NCBI RefSeq assembly: GCF_007830495.1
Contig: NZ_VLKW01000002.1
Location: 642,270 to 706,269, forward strand
Reading direction: 5' to 3'
DNA: 64,000 bases
Origin: Pseudoduganella flava
GTDB taxonomy: Bacteria; Pseudomonadota; Gammaproteobacteria; Burkholderiales; Burkholderiaceae_D
The notes beneath the pieces are model-generated. The model was not told the origin of the DNA. It was given only the letters and a program-made list of their open reading frames with translations, and made no database searches. Within the stretch, counting starts at the first letter, position 1; every line of letters begins with the position of its first letter. A program made the translations under genes and the position numbers. Shown in pieces: positions 17,815-25,742 of the stretch.

Positions 17815-18409
17815 GTGCGCGTCCCGTGCCGGCCGGTGCCTGGGCGATCGTTCGTGCAGCGACGGCGCCCGCGGCAAGGATGCGTGGCACGAGAGGCAGG
17901 CTGGTGGTGCGCGCCAATTGAATCGTGCCGACCAGCGAAGCGAACACCGCGCGTGCCACGTCCTGCGCGTTGCGCTGGCCGGGTGGCAGGGCGCCGGCAA
18001 TCGTGTCGATCAGCGCGGCGACGGCCTTGTCCACCGCCACGCGCGTGGCGGCCGGCCGGCGCGCCAGCTCCGGTGCCAGCGCAGCCACGGCGCAACCGTG
18101 TTCCGGGTGGTCGACGTGGCGCGGGTCCAGGTAGTGATCGATGACCGCGTCGAGCGCTTTGCCGGGCGGCGCCTGCTCGATGCGGGCGGCGATGGCGGCG
18201 GTGGTCTCGGTCAGCGCGGCCACGACCGCCTCGGCGACCAGCGCTTCCTTCGATTCGAAATGGGCATAGAAGGCCCCATTCGTCAGGCCCGCTTCGGCCA
18301 TCAGGCTGGCCACCCCGGCGGCGGCGATGCCGTCGCGCCGCAGCACCCGTGCGGCGGTCTGCACCATCTTCTTTCTCGTTTCTTCCTTCTGGCCAGCGGC
18401 GTAGCGCAT
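17807..18409 (-). CDS. TetR-family transcriptional regulator
   Basis: A 200-residue regulator starting MRYAAGQ after a near-perfect AGGAGG. The N-terminal DNA-binding domain has KMVQTAARVLRRDGIAAAGV and the recognition helix TNGAFYAHFESKEAL. A C-terminal TetR ligand domain with HPEHGCAVAALAPELARRP follows, as in the AcrR/'TetR_C' group tied to lipophilic stress. It likely represses itself and the overlapping epoxide hydrolase. The AT-rich stretch just upstream (about 18421-18446) is the likely promoter-operator. Confidence 0.9.
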   Translation of the reverse strand: MRYAAGQKEETRKKMVQTAARVLRRDGIAAAGVASLMAEAGLTNGAFYAHFESKEALVAEAVVAALTETTAAIAARIEQAPPGKALDAVIDHYLDPRHVDHPEHGCAVAALAPELARRPAATRVAVDKAVAALIDTIAGALPPGQRNAQDVARAVFASLVGTIQLARTTSLPLVPRILAAGAVAARTIAQAPAGTGRAHA

Positions 18410-18636
18410 CGCACCTCCTGTTGAAAATATGATCGTAATACAATAGGCCGGACAAAGCCAGTGGCACGCGCTGCCCCATGCGCGATGCGACAGCCTTTCG
18501 CCGATCCATTTCCCGTTGCCGTGACCTACCAACATCGGGCCGCGGCGCGGGCATGCCGGCCATCCTCCTCTCCCTTCCGGCAGGGGGCAGGCGTGGGCAG
18601 CGGGCTTAGAATCGTGCTTTTGACACGGGAGGCACC

Positions 18637-18816
18637 ATGTCCAGCCATCGACAGCCGGCCGCGCCGGCAAACCAACACGTGCCCGCACAGACCGTGGAGC
18701 GGGACAGGCAATCGGATGACTTGGACGAAGCGCTGGACGAATCGTTCCCGGCAAGCGATCCGGTGGCCGTCACGATCACGAGCGTCGATCCGGCGGAGAA
18801 GCAGCCGCGCACCTAG
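18637..18816 (+). CDS. Small acidic protein with a DEALDESFPASDP motif
   Basis: 59 residues, preceded by GGGAGG at 6-bp spacing. The first third is Pro/Ala/Gln-rich and unstructured-looking. The C-terminal half holds LDEALDESFPASDPVAVT, a compact conserved-looking segment seen in many small proteobacterial proteins of unknown role. It is short enough to be missed by automatic callers. It lies between the divergently oriented TetR gene and the GH43 gene, which faces it. Confidence 0.65.
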   Translation: MSSHRQPAAPANQHVPAQTVERDRQSDDLDEALDESFPASDPVAVTITSVDPAEKQPRT

Positions 18817-18851
18817 CGGGGCAGGGGCGCTTGGCTGTGCGCCCGATTCGG

Positions 18852-19871
18852 TCAGCGTGCCGCACATCCGGCAGCGGGATTGGCCTGCGGCCCCGCCGTG
18901 GTCTGCCTGACGAACGGGATCTCGCCCGCGGGCCCGTAGCTGAACTCCTCCACCGCCACCGAGCGGCGGAAGTCCGCGTTCGACAATGCCTCGTTGTGGT
19001 AGAAGAGGTAGGACTTGCCGTTGAAGTGGGCGAAGGCCTGGTGGATCGTGTGCGTGACCTTGTTCTTGTCCATGATGACGCCGCGATAGGTCCACGGACC
19101 CGTCGGGCTTGGGCCTGTCGCGTAGGCGATCACCTCCGGCAGTCCGCTCGCATAGCTCAGGTAATAGACGCCGCCGCGCTTGTGCAGGTATGGCGCCTCC
19201 TCGAAATTGAACAGGCCCACGGTCTGGATCGGACCCGCCAGCTCGATCATGTTCGGCTTCAGTTTGGCGTACTTCAGCACCTTGTTGCCGAAGTACAGAT
19301 AGGCCTGACCGTCGTCGTCGACGAATACGGCCGGGTCGATGTCGTCCCAATCGTTCGGCGTCTCGCGGGTCATGTCGTTGGTGACCAGCGCGGTGCCGCG
19401 CGCGTCCGTGAACGGGCCGGTCGGGGCATCGGCCACCGCCACGCCGATCGCCATTCCCTTGATGCCGGCATGCTTGACCGGCGCGTACAGGTAATACTTG
19501 CCCTGGTGCTTGACGACGTCGGCCGCGAAGGCGTCGCCCTTGGCCCACGCGAACACCCGGTACGTGGCGGCGACGCCGTGGTCCTGCCAGTGCGCCATGT
19601 CGCAGGTCGAATAGACGCGCCACTCGTGCATCTTGTAGCCCTGTTCGCCATCGCGGGTCTCGTCGCGGCCCGTGTACAGGTACAGGCGGGGCCCGTCGAC
19701 CAGCACGGTGGGATCGGCCGTGAAGATGTCGGTGACGATCGGGTTGGCGGCCAGCGTGGCGACAGGCGCGCACAGGCCGGAGAGGACAGCGAAGGACAGG
19801 GCGAAAGACAGGGTGAAACGCAGGGGGAGGGGCGGAGCGCTGCGGGCGCCCATGCGTGACAGGAAGGACAT
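18852..19871 (-). CDS. GH43-family glycoside hydrolase (secreted)
   Basis: A 339-residue five-bladed beta-propeller glycosidase with a signal peptide ending VATLAA. GH43 active-site residues are visible: the base Asp in FTADPTVLVDG, the pKa-modulating Asp in DDIDPAVFVDDDG, and the acid Glu in FEEAPYLHK. Family members release arabinose or xylose from plant polysaccharides. I start at MSFLSRM; the ribosome site is weak and MGARSA at 19853 is an alternative. It stands alone between the small acidic gene and actP, with no transporter or regulator of its own. Confidence 0.85.
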   Translation of the reverse strand: MSFLSRMGARSAPPLPLRFTLSFALSFAVLSGLCAPVATLAANPIVTDIFTADPTVLVDGPRLYLYTGRDETRDGEQGYKMHEWRVYSTCDMAHWQDHGVAATYRVFAWAKGDAFAADVVKHQGKYYLYAPVKHAGIKGMAIGVAVADAPTGPFTDARGTALVTNDMTRETPNDWDDIDPAVFVDDDGQAYLYFGNKVLKYAKLKPNMIELAGPIQTVGLFNFEEAPYLHKRGGVYYLSYASGLPEVIAYATGPSPTGPWTYRGVIMDKNKVTHTIHQAFAHFNGKSYLFYHNEALSNADFRRSVAVEEFSYGPAGEIPFVRQTTAGPQANPAAGCAAR

Positions 19872-19940
19872 GCGTCGGCCGGCGAGGGTGGAGGTCGGCC
19901 TATCGTAGCCGAAGCGCTGGTGCGCCGTCTCATGCCGGCC

Positions 19941-19989
19941 GCTCAATCTGTTGAGCGATTCGGGAGCCGCCGGCGAGGCGCGGCTCCCG
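19941..19989. terminator. Paired hairpins in the actP-GH43 spacer
   Basis: Two stem-loops lie in the short spacer: GCTCAA/TTGAGC (19941-19956) and a 10-bp GC-rich stem CGGGAGCCGC / GCGGCTCCCG (19961-19989) with a 9-base loop. They follow the actP stop on the minus strand by about 14 bp. No T-run follows, so the call as an actP terminator is tentative. Confidence 0.4.
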
Positions 19990-20002
19990 GATTACAGGGC
20001 GA

Positions 20003-21682
20003 TCAGTGCGCCAGCGCCCCAGCGGCACCGATACCGGTTTCGGAACGCACTTCCTGCGCCTCGAAGCCGGCCTTGTCGATCGCCGCGCGGCGGCTGCTGT
20101 CGGTGATCGAGAACAGCCAGATGCCCACAAAACCGACCGTCATCGAGAACAGCGCCGGCGACGTGTACGGGAAGATCGCCTGTGCGTTGTGGAATACGTC
20201 GACCCACACGGACTTAGACAGCACCGTCAGCGTCACGGCCGTGAACAGGCCGAGGAAGCCGCCGATCGTGGCGCCGCGCGTCGTGCACTTGCTCCACAGG
20301 ACGGACATGAACAGCACGGGGAAGTTGGCCGAGGCGGCGATCGCGAAGGCCAGCGACACCATGAACGCCACGTTCTGCTTCTCGAACACGATGCCCAGCA
20401 GGACGGCGATGAAGCCCAGCACGATGGTCGTGAACTTCGACACGCGCAGCTCGCTGCCCGGTGCCGGCTTGCCCTGCTTGATCACGGTGGCATACAGGTC
20501 GTGCGACACTGCCGAGGCGCCGGACAGCGTCAGGCCCGCCACCACCGCCAGGATCGTCGCGAACGCCACGGCCGAGATAAAGCCGAGGAAGACGTCGCCG
20601 CCGACGGCCTTGGCCAGGTGCACCGCGGCCATGTTGTCGCCACCGAGCAGCTTGCCGGCGGCGTCCTTGAAGCCCGCGTTGGTGCCGACCAGGACGATGG
20701 CGCCGAAGCCGATGATGAACACCAGCACATAGAAGTAGCCGATCCACGTGGTGGCCCACAGCACGGACTTGCGGGCTTCCTTCGCGCTCGGCACGGTGAA
20801 GAAGCGCATCAGGATGTGCGGCAGGCCGGCCGTGCCGAACATCAGCGCCATGCCGAACGAGATGCCGGAGATCGGGTCCTTGATGAAGCCACCCGGGCCC
20901 ATGATCGCATCGCCCTTGGCATGCACTTCGACGGCCTTGGCGAACAGCGCGGACGGGCTGAAGTCGTACAGTGCCAGCACGGAGAACGCCATGAAGCTCG
21001 TGGCGCCCAGCAGCAGGACGGCCTTGATGATCTGCACCCACGTCGTGGCGGTCATGCCGCCGAACAGCACGTACACCATCATCAGCACGCCGACCAGCAC
21101 GACGGCGATCCAGTAATCGAGGCCGAACAGCAGCTTGATCAGCTGGCCCGCGCCGACCATCTGCGCGATCAGGTAGAACAGCACGACGACGAGCGTGCCG
21201 GAGGCGGCGAACATGCGCACCGGCTTCTGGGCGAAGCGGTAGGCGGCGACGTCGGCGAACGTGAAGCGGCCCAGGTTGCGCAGGCGCTCGGCCATCAGGA
21301 ACGTCAGCACGGGCCAGCCGACCAGGAAGCCGATCGCATAGATCAGGCCATCGAAGCCGTTGGCGAAGACTGCCGCGGAAATGCCGAGGAACGATGCGGC
21401 CGACATGAAGTCGCCGGCGATCGCCAGGCCGTTCTGGAAGCCGGTGATGCCGCCGCCTGCCGTGTAGAAGTCGGCGGCGGAGCGGGTGCGCTTGGCGGCC
21501 CACTTGGTGATGAAGAGCGTCAGCAGCACGAAGGCCGCGAACATCGCGATCGCCGTCCAGTTGGTGGGCTGCTTGGCGGCCTGGCCCAGGTCGGGCGCGG
21601 CCAGCGCGTGGCCGGCGGCCAGCAGGGCGGCGGCTGCCGCGGTGGTGCGGGAAGCGGCGCGGGCAAACAGGCGGGCCATCAT
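20003..21682 (-). CDS. actP: Cation/acetate symporter ActP
   Basis: A 559-residue sodium:solute symporter with about 14 membrane segments. A signal-like N-terminus (ending AGHALA) precedes the first conserved helix. ActP markers include [24 protein letters not shown] near residues 75-95 and [19 protein letters not shown]. It imports acetate and other short monocarboxylates. The start ATG overlaps the stop of the DUF485 gene (ATGA); a second ATG follows immediately. The operon DUF485-actP is the standard yjcH-actP arrangement. Confidence 0.95.
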   Translation of the reverse strand: MMARLFARAASRTTAAAAALLAAGHALAAPDLGQAAKQPTNWTAIAMFAAFVLLTLFITKWAAKRTRSAADFYTAGGGITGFQNGLAIAGDFMSAASFLGISAAVFANGFDGLIYAIGFLVGWPVLTFLMAERLRNLGRFTFADVAAYRFAQKPVRMFAASGTLVVVLFYLIAQMVGAGQLIKLLFGLDYWIAVVLVGVLMMVYVLFGGMTATTWVQIIKAVLLLGATSFMAFSVLALYDFSPSALFAKAVEVHAKGDAIMGPGGFIKDPISGISFGMALMFGTAGLPHILMRFFTVPSAKEARKSVLWATTWIGYFYVLVFIIGFGAIVLVGTNAGFKDAAGKLLGGDNMAAVHLAKAVGGDVFLGFISAVAFATILAVVAGLTLSGASAVSHDLYATVIKQGKPAPGSELRVSKFTTIVLGFIAVLLGIVFEKQNVAFMVSLAFAIAASANFPVLFMSVLWSKCTTRGATIGGFLGLFTAVTLTVLSKSVWVDVFHNAQAIFPYTSPALFSMTVGFVGIWLFSITDSSRRAAIDKAGFEAQEVRSETGIGAAGALAH

Positions 21683-22035
21683 CCGCGCACCTCTTCCAGC
21701 TGCTCCTTGGTGGCCGCCGCCGGCTTCGCGGCCGCGGCGTTCTTGTGGATCGCGTCCGTCAGCGCATCGAATTCGCGATTCGCACGGCGCACGTAGATGC
21801 CCGTGACGGCCACCGTGAACAGGATCACGAACAGGCCGAGCGGCACGCCGCGCGACATCACGCCGTCGCCGATCTTGGCGGCCATGAACTCCTTGTCGAA
21901 CGCGTTCAGCGCCGTGAAGCCGTAGTAGGCGATCATCACGCCGAAGGTCAGCATCCAGCCGTAGCGGGAGCGGGTCTTGACCAGTTTCTGGTAATTCGGG
22001 TCGGATTTGACCCGGCGGACTACATCTTGTTCCAT
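21679..22035 (-). CDS. yjcH: DUF485 membrane protein (YjcH-like)
   Basis: 118 residues with two membrane helices ([20 protein letters not shown] and [20 protein letters not shown]), typical of DUF485 proteins that accompany ActP. The exact role is unknown; it is thought to support the symporter. Its stop overlaps the actP start, so the two are translated together. The 180-bp region upstream to the divergent CDF gene should carry the promoter. Confidence 0.9.
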   Translation of the reverse strand: MEQDVVRRVKSDPNYQKLVKTRSRYGWMLTFGVMIAYYGFTALNAFDKEFMAAKIGDGVMSRGVPLGLFVILFTVAVTGIYVRRANREFDALTDAIHKNAAAAKPAAATKEQLEEVRG

Positions 22036-22218
22036 ATTGTCTCCAGTGATTTTTTATGGCGAAGCTTATTTCCAAGCAGCCTGGGTGTGACCCTACGTGT
22101 GCTTGCTTACCGTACGCTTACGGTTGGGACTGGAGCAGGGCCGGGCATGAAACAGTGCGTGCGCGTACAGAAGCGCGGGCGGCTCGCGCCTATCCTGGCC
22201 AGCCGAACCGGAGCATCC

Positions 22219-23145
22219 ATGGACGACACCGCACAGGCGGCCGGCGCGCCGCGCCAGGGCTCGCAGAAAGTCATTTACGCAGCGATCGCCGCGAACCTCG
22301 GCATCGCCGCCGCCAAGTTCGTCGTGGCCGCGATCACCGGCAGCGCGGCGATGGTGGCCGAAGGCATCCATTCGGCCGTCGACACGGGCAACGAGCTGCT
22401 GCTCCTGCTCGGGGACCGCAAGCACCCGTTCGGCTACGGCAAATCGCTGTATTTCTGGGCGCTGATCGTCGCGCTGTCCGTGTTCTCGTTGGGCGGCGGG
22501 CTGTCGATCTATCACGGCATCGCCGCGCTGCAGGCCCCGCCGCCGCTGGAAGACCCGCTGTGGAACTACGTCGTGCTGGCGGTGGCTGCCGTGTTCGAGG
22601 GCTACAGCTGGAACGTGTCGCGCCAGGCGCTGAACGCCGTGCGCAAGCCCGGCACGTCGCTGTGGCAGGCTGTCCGCGCCAGCAAGGACGCGTCGGTGTT
22701 CACCGTGTTCATCGAAGATACGGCGGCGCTGCTCGGCATCGCCATCGCGGCGGCCGGCATCGCGCTGGGCCAGTACTTCGGCAACCCGTATTTCGACCCG
22801 GCCGCCTCGATCCTGATCGGCGCGCTGCTGATCGGCGCGGCGCTGGCGCTCGGGCGCGAGACGGGCCACCTGCTGGTCGGCGAAAGCATCGACCGCGACC
22901 AGCTGGCCGCGCTGCATGCGCTGTTTGCCCGCGAGCGGGCGCTGGACTCGGTGGCCAGCCTGCGCACGATGCAGCTGGGGCCCGACGACGTGCTGCTGGC
23001 CGCCTCCGTGCAATTCCGGCGCGGCATGCCGATCGACGAGGTGGAGCAGGCGATCGGCCGGCTCGAGGCGGCCATCGCGGCCGAGCATCCGGCCATCCGG
23101 CACGTCTATTTCGAAGCATCGGCCCTACGCGCCGCGCTGCACTGA
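22219..23145 (+). CDS. Cation diffusion facilitator (CDF) metal transporter
   Basis: A 308-residue inner-membrane exporter with about six helices. The N-terminal helix pair carries the HSAVDTGNE metal-site motif, followed by KHPFGYGKSLYFWAL, typical of the CDF/FieF-like group. The second metal site is in FIEDTAALLG (D/E-x2-D type). A short cytoplasmic domain follows (LDSVASLRTMQLGP). I start at MDDTAQ, which has GGAG 6 bases upstream. Zinc or iron export is likely; the metal cannot be read from the sequence. Confidence 0.88.
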   Translation: MDDTAQAAGAPRQGSQKVIYAAIAANLGIAAAKFVVAAITGSAAMVAEGIHSAVDTGNELLLLLGDRKHPFGYGKSLYFWALIVALSVFSLGGGLSIYHGIAALQAPPPLEDPLWNYVVLAVAAVFEGYSWNVSRQALNAVRKPGTSLWQAVRASKDASVFTVFIEDTAALLGIAIAAAGIALGQYFGNPYFDPAASILIGALLIGAALALGRETGHLLVGESIDRDQLAALHALFARERALDSVASLRTMQLGPDDVLLAASVQFRRGMPIDEVEQAIGRLEAAIAAEHPAIRHVYFEASALRAALH

Positions 23146-23220
23146 CGAGCAGGCGGGCAGTGACCCGGCCGGTGCTGCTACACTCGCATACTTCAGCAAG
23201 CATACAGTCCAGAGCAAGAC

Positions 23221-23577
23221 ATGAAGAGCAGTTCCTACAGCGGCCTCGTATATTCCACCGAAACGGGCCGCATGTGTCCCGAGTGCCGCCAGAGCACGGC
23301 CGCCTGCGTGTGCAAGGCCGCCACGGCGATCAAGGGCGACGGGGTGGTGCGCGTGTCGCGCCAGGCCAAGGGCCGCGGCGGCAAGGTGGTCACGCTGGTC
23401 AAGGGCCTCGCGCTCGACGCCACGGCGCTGGCCGCGCTGGGCAAGCAGTTACGCACCGAGTGCGGCAGCGGCGGCACCGTCAAGGATGGCGTGATCGAGG
23501 TGCAGGGCGATCACTGCGACCTCGTCATGGCGACGCTCGCCAGGCTGGGCCACCAGCCGAAGCGCGCCGGTGGCTGA
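23221..23577 (+). CDS. yciH: SUI1-domain translation factor YciH
   Basis: 118 residues, homologous to eukaryotic eIF1. It has an N-terminal CPECRQSTAACVC zinc-ribbon-like segment and the SUI1 core (GRGGKVVTLVKGL, CGSGGTVKDGVIEVQGDH). Bacterial YciH influences start-codon fidelity and is linked to stress responses. The gene follows the CDF gene by 75 bp with a possible promoter between them. Confidence 0.93.
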   Translation: MKSSSYSGLVYSTETGRMCPECRQSTAACVCKAATAIKGDGVVRVSRQAKGRGGKVVTLVKGLALDATALAALGKQLRTECGSGGTVKDGVIEVQGDHCDLVMATLARLGHQPKRAGG

Positions 23578-23602
23578 ACGATCGATACAACCAGGGATAC
23601 CC

Positions 23603-24199
23603 ATGAAAACGCTGTTATTCGCCACCACGCTTGCCGCTGCCGCCACCGTCCATGCCGCACCTGCCGCACCTGCCGCACCTGCCGCACCTGCCGCACCGGT
23701 CCAGACCCGCGACGTACCGGTCAACCAGTTCATGCAGGGCCGCCTGCCGGTGCAGATCCCGCTGAACATCCCCGTGCCGGTGGACTACCAACCGGCGAAG
23801 ATCAAGAAGATCGGCTATTCGTACTGGATGCGCCCCGACGATGCGGCGCGGGCCAGCGCCGAGAGCCTGCCGACCCGCAATGGCTATATGTACGGCTCGA
23901 CCGCCACCAACGTCACCTACGATGCGCGCCACAAGGTCTTCTACGGCATCGACGATCCGGGCTCGCTGAACAAGCTGCGCGGCGCCGCCACCAACATCCA
24001 GGTCAAGCAGTTCAAGGACGGCAAGTTCCCCGCCGTGGTGCTGTCGATGATCAGCGGGACGACGGGGGAGCCGGCCTACTTCATGTACATGGCGACGGGC
24101 GTCAAGAACGAGGTGTTCTACCTGGCGTTCCGCGCGCCGGACGGCCGGCCGGACATCGGCGACGCCGTGTGGGCGAAGCTGGCGGCCGGCATCAAGTAA
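23603..24199 (+). CDS. Secreted protein of unknown function with PAA repeat linker
   Basis: 198 residues with a signal peptide (MKTLLFATTLAAAATVHA) followed by a low-complexity A-P-A-A-P-A-A linker encoded by four tandem 9-bp units. The mature domain has Y-rich segments (KKIGYSYWMRPDD, NGYMYGSTATNVTYDARHKVFYG) and no enzyme motif I recognise. The ribosome site is AGGGA. It follows yciH closely but need not be functionally related. Confidence 0.7.
   Translation: MKTLLFATTLAAAATVHAAPAAPAAPAAPAAPVQTRDVPVNQFMQGRLPVQIPLNIPVPVDYQPAKIKKIGYSYWMRPDDAARASAESLPTRNGYMYGSTATNVTYDARHKVFYGIDDPGSLNKLRGAATNIQVKQFKDGKFPAVVLSMISGTTGEPAYFMYMATGVKNEVFYLAFRAPDGRPDIGDAVWAKLAAGIK
23654..23694 (+). repeat. Four tandem 9-bp CTGCCGCAC-type units inside the secreted protein gene
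   Basis: The unit CCTGCCGCA is repeated about four times without interruption and encodes Pro-Ala-Ala each time. Slippage would change linker length in steps of three residues without breaking the frame. Confidence 0.7.
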
Positions 24200-24227
24200 G
24201 CGTCGCGTGGCCCGGCGCGCCGCCGGA

Positions 24228-24992
24228 TCAGTGGCCGACGGGGATCGGATTGTCCCGGATCGACTGATTGAACGCGTTGAAGAACGCGTGCTCGCCCGAC
24301 CCGGGATTGTCGCGCAGCGCCTGCACGGCTTCCACGTAGACTTCATCCTTGCCCTCGGCCAGGCCTTTCATCGTGGCCGCGACGAAGTCCGGCAGCGGCA
24401 TCGCGCGCGGATCGCCGCTGCGGTGGATCAGGTCCGTATCCACCCACGGCGGCGCGATTTCGACGACCCGCACGCCGGTCCCGGCCAGCATGAAGCGCTG
24501 CGACAGCGCGTACGAGTGGATGGCCGCCTTGGTGGCCGAGTACACGGCTGTATTCGCCAACGGCACGAACGCGAGGACGGACGAGTTGTGGATCACGACG
24601 GCATTCCGCTGCCGCTTCAGGTGGGGCAGCAGGGCGGCCGTCATGCGCACGGGGCCCAGCAGGTTTGTCGTCACCGTCGCCAGCGCGGTCTCGTCGTCGA
24701 TCGCGCCGGCAGCATCGTCGAACGGCATGATGCCTGCGTTGTTGAACAATACGTTCAGGGCAGGGAAGTCCTGCACCAGTTGCGTCGCCACGGCCTGGAT
24801 CTGGCGCGGGTCCTGGATGTCCAGCCGCACGCCGTGCATGCCCGGATTGGCGCGCGTCACTTCATCGAGCAGCGCCTGGCGGCGGCCGCTGATGATGACC
24901 TGGTTGCCCTGGCGGTGGAACGCTTCGGCGATGCCGCGGCCAATGCCCGACGTGCCGCCGGTGATGAAGATGGTGTTGCCGGTGCTGTTCAT
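24228..24992 (-). CDS. SDR oxidoreductase (DltE/YdfG-like)
   Basis: A 254-residue short-chain dehydrogenase with TGGTSGIG, the NNAG motif and the catalytic Y-x3-K (YSATK). The N-terminus MNSTGNTIFITGG is normal for the family, and the C-terminus (ALRDNPGSGEHAFFNAFN) matches DltE-like SDRs often linked to stress and found as single genes. It starts with GGGTAC upstream and is divergent from the lipoprotein gene. The substrate is unknown. Confidence 0.82.
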   Translation of the reverse strand: MNSTGNTIFITGGTSGIGRGIAEAFHRQGNQVIISGRRQALLDEVTRANPGMHGVRLDIQDPRQIQAVATQLVQDFPALNVLFNNAGIMPFDDAAGAIDDETALATVTTNLLGPVRMTAALLPHLKRQRNAVVIHNSSVLAFVPLANTAVYSATKAAIHSYALSQRFMLAGTGVRVVEIAPPWVDTDLIHRSGDPRAMPLPDFVAATMKGLAEGKDEVYVEAVQALRDNPGSGEHAFFNAFNQSIRDNPIPVGH

Positions 24993-25112
24993 GATGTACC
25001 CTTTCGGTTCGTTGAAGTGATGGGTACATTCTGACCGCGGAACCGATGTCCGGTGGGACACGAATCCCTCGATTCCGGACATTCGCGGCCGCGCCACGCG
25101 AGGAGGCAGGTG

Positions 25113-25652
25113 ATGGATGAGACGAGGGACGATCGCGGGCGGCGCACGCTGTGGGGGCGGCACGCACGGGACGCCGGCGGCCTGCCGGCGTGGCCGTGGG
25201 CGCTCCTCCTGTTCTTGCCGTTGCTGGCGGCGTGCGAGGCGCGGCACGGCGTCAGCCTCGTCGAACAGGCCGAATCGATGCGTGTCGGGCAGGTGCTGCG
25301 GCTGGACAAGGCGCCTCACGGCGACAATGGCCTGGCATGCGTGCTGTATCCGTACCAGCCGCGGGTCGCCGGGCCTGTCCCGCAGGCAGGCAGGATCAAC
25401 GCCTATCTGGAGATGACCGGTTACACGGCCGATGAAGGGCACTGGGCATTCGTGTTCGCCCGGCCGGAAGGCGTGGATGTCATCCGGTTCAGCCGTTCCG
25501 GCAGGCTGGACATCCTGTCCGCGCGGGAGGCGCAGTCCGGCGAACCCCTGCCTGGTGCATTGCGTCCGGACGATTGCGTGCCATTGCACAAGGCGGCGCT
25601 GGCGAAGGTCAGGCAGCACGGCCGCACGCTCGTCGTGTTGGGCGAATACTGA
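25113..25652 (+). CDS. Putative lipoprotein of unknown function
   Basis: 179 residues. A hydrophobic segment (PWALLLFLPLLAAC) ends in a lipobox (LLAAC), though the N-terminal leader is long for a lipoprotein signal (about 35 residues before it). The mature region contains a cysteine-flanked ACVLYPYQPRV and C-terminal LRPDDCVPLHKA, possibly a disulfide. No known domain is recognised. AGGAGG lies 8 bases before the ATG. It precedes the sensor kinase by 90 bp. Confidence 0.65.
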   Translation: MDETRDDRGRRTLWGRHARDAGGLPAWPWALLLFLPLLAACEARHGVSLVEQAESMRVGQVLRLDKAPHGDNGLACVLYPYQPRVAGPVPQAGRINAYLEMTGYTADEGHWAFVFARPEGVDVIRFSRSGRLDILSAREAQSGEPLPGALRPDDCVPLHKAALAKVRQHGRTLVVLGEY

Positions 25653-25742
25653 AGCGGCCGCGGTCCGACATGGGGAAATAATCAGCGAGCCCCTTCATCT
25701 TCACCGGCGACTGCGGCTACACTTGCGTATCGTCTCCCGACC

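Noticed and set aside
23654..23694. Short CRISPR-like repeat array
   Set aside because: The 9-bp units are contiguous with no spacers and lie in frame inside a coding sequence as Pro-Ala-Ala repeats.
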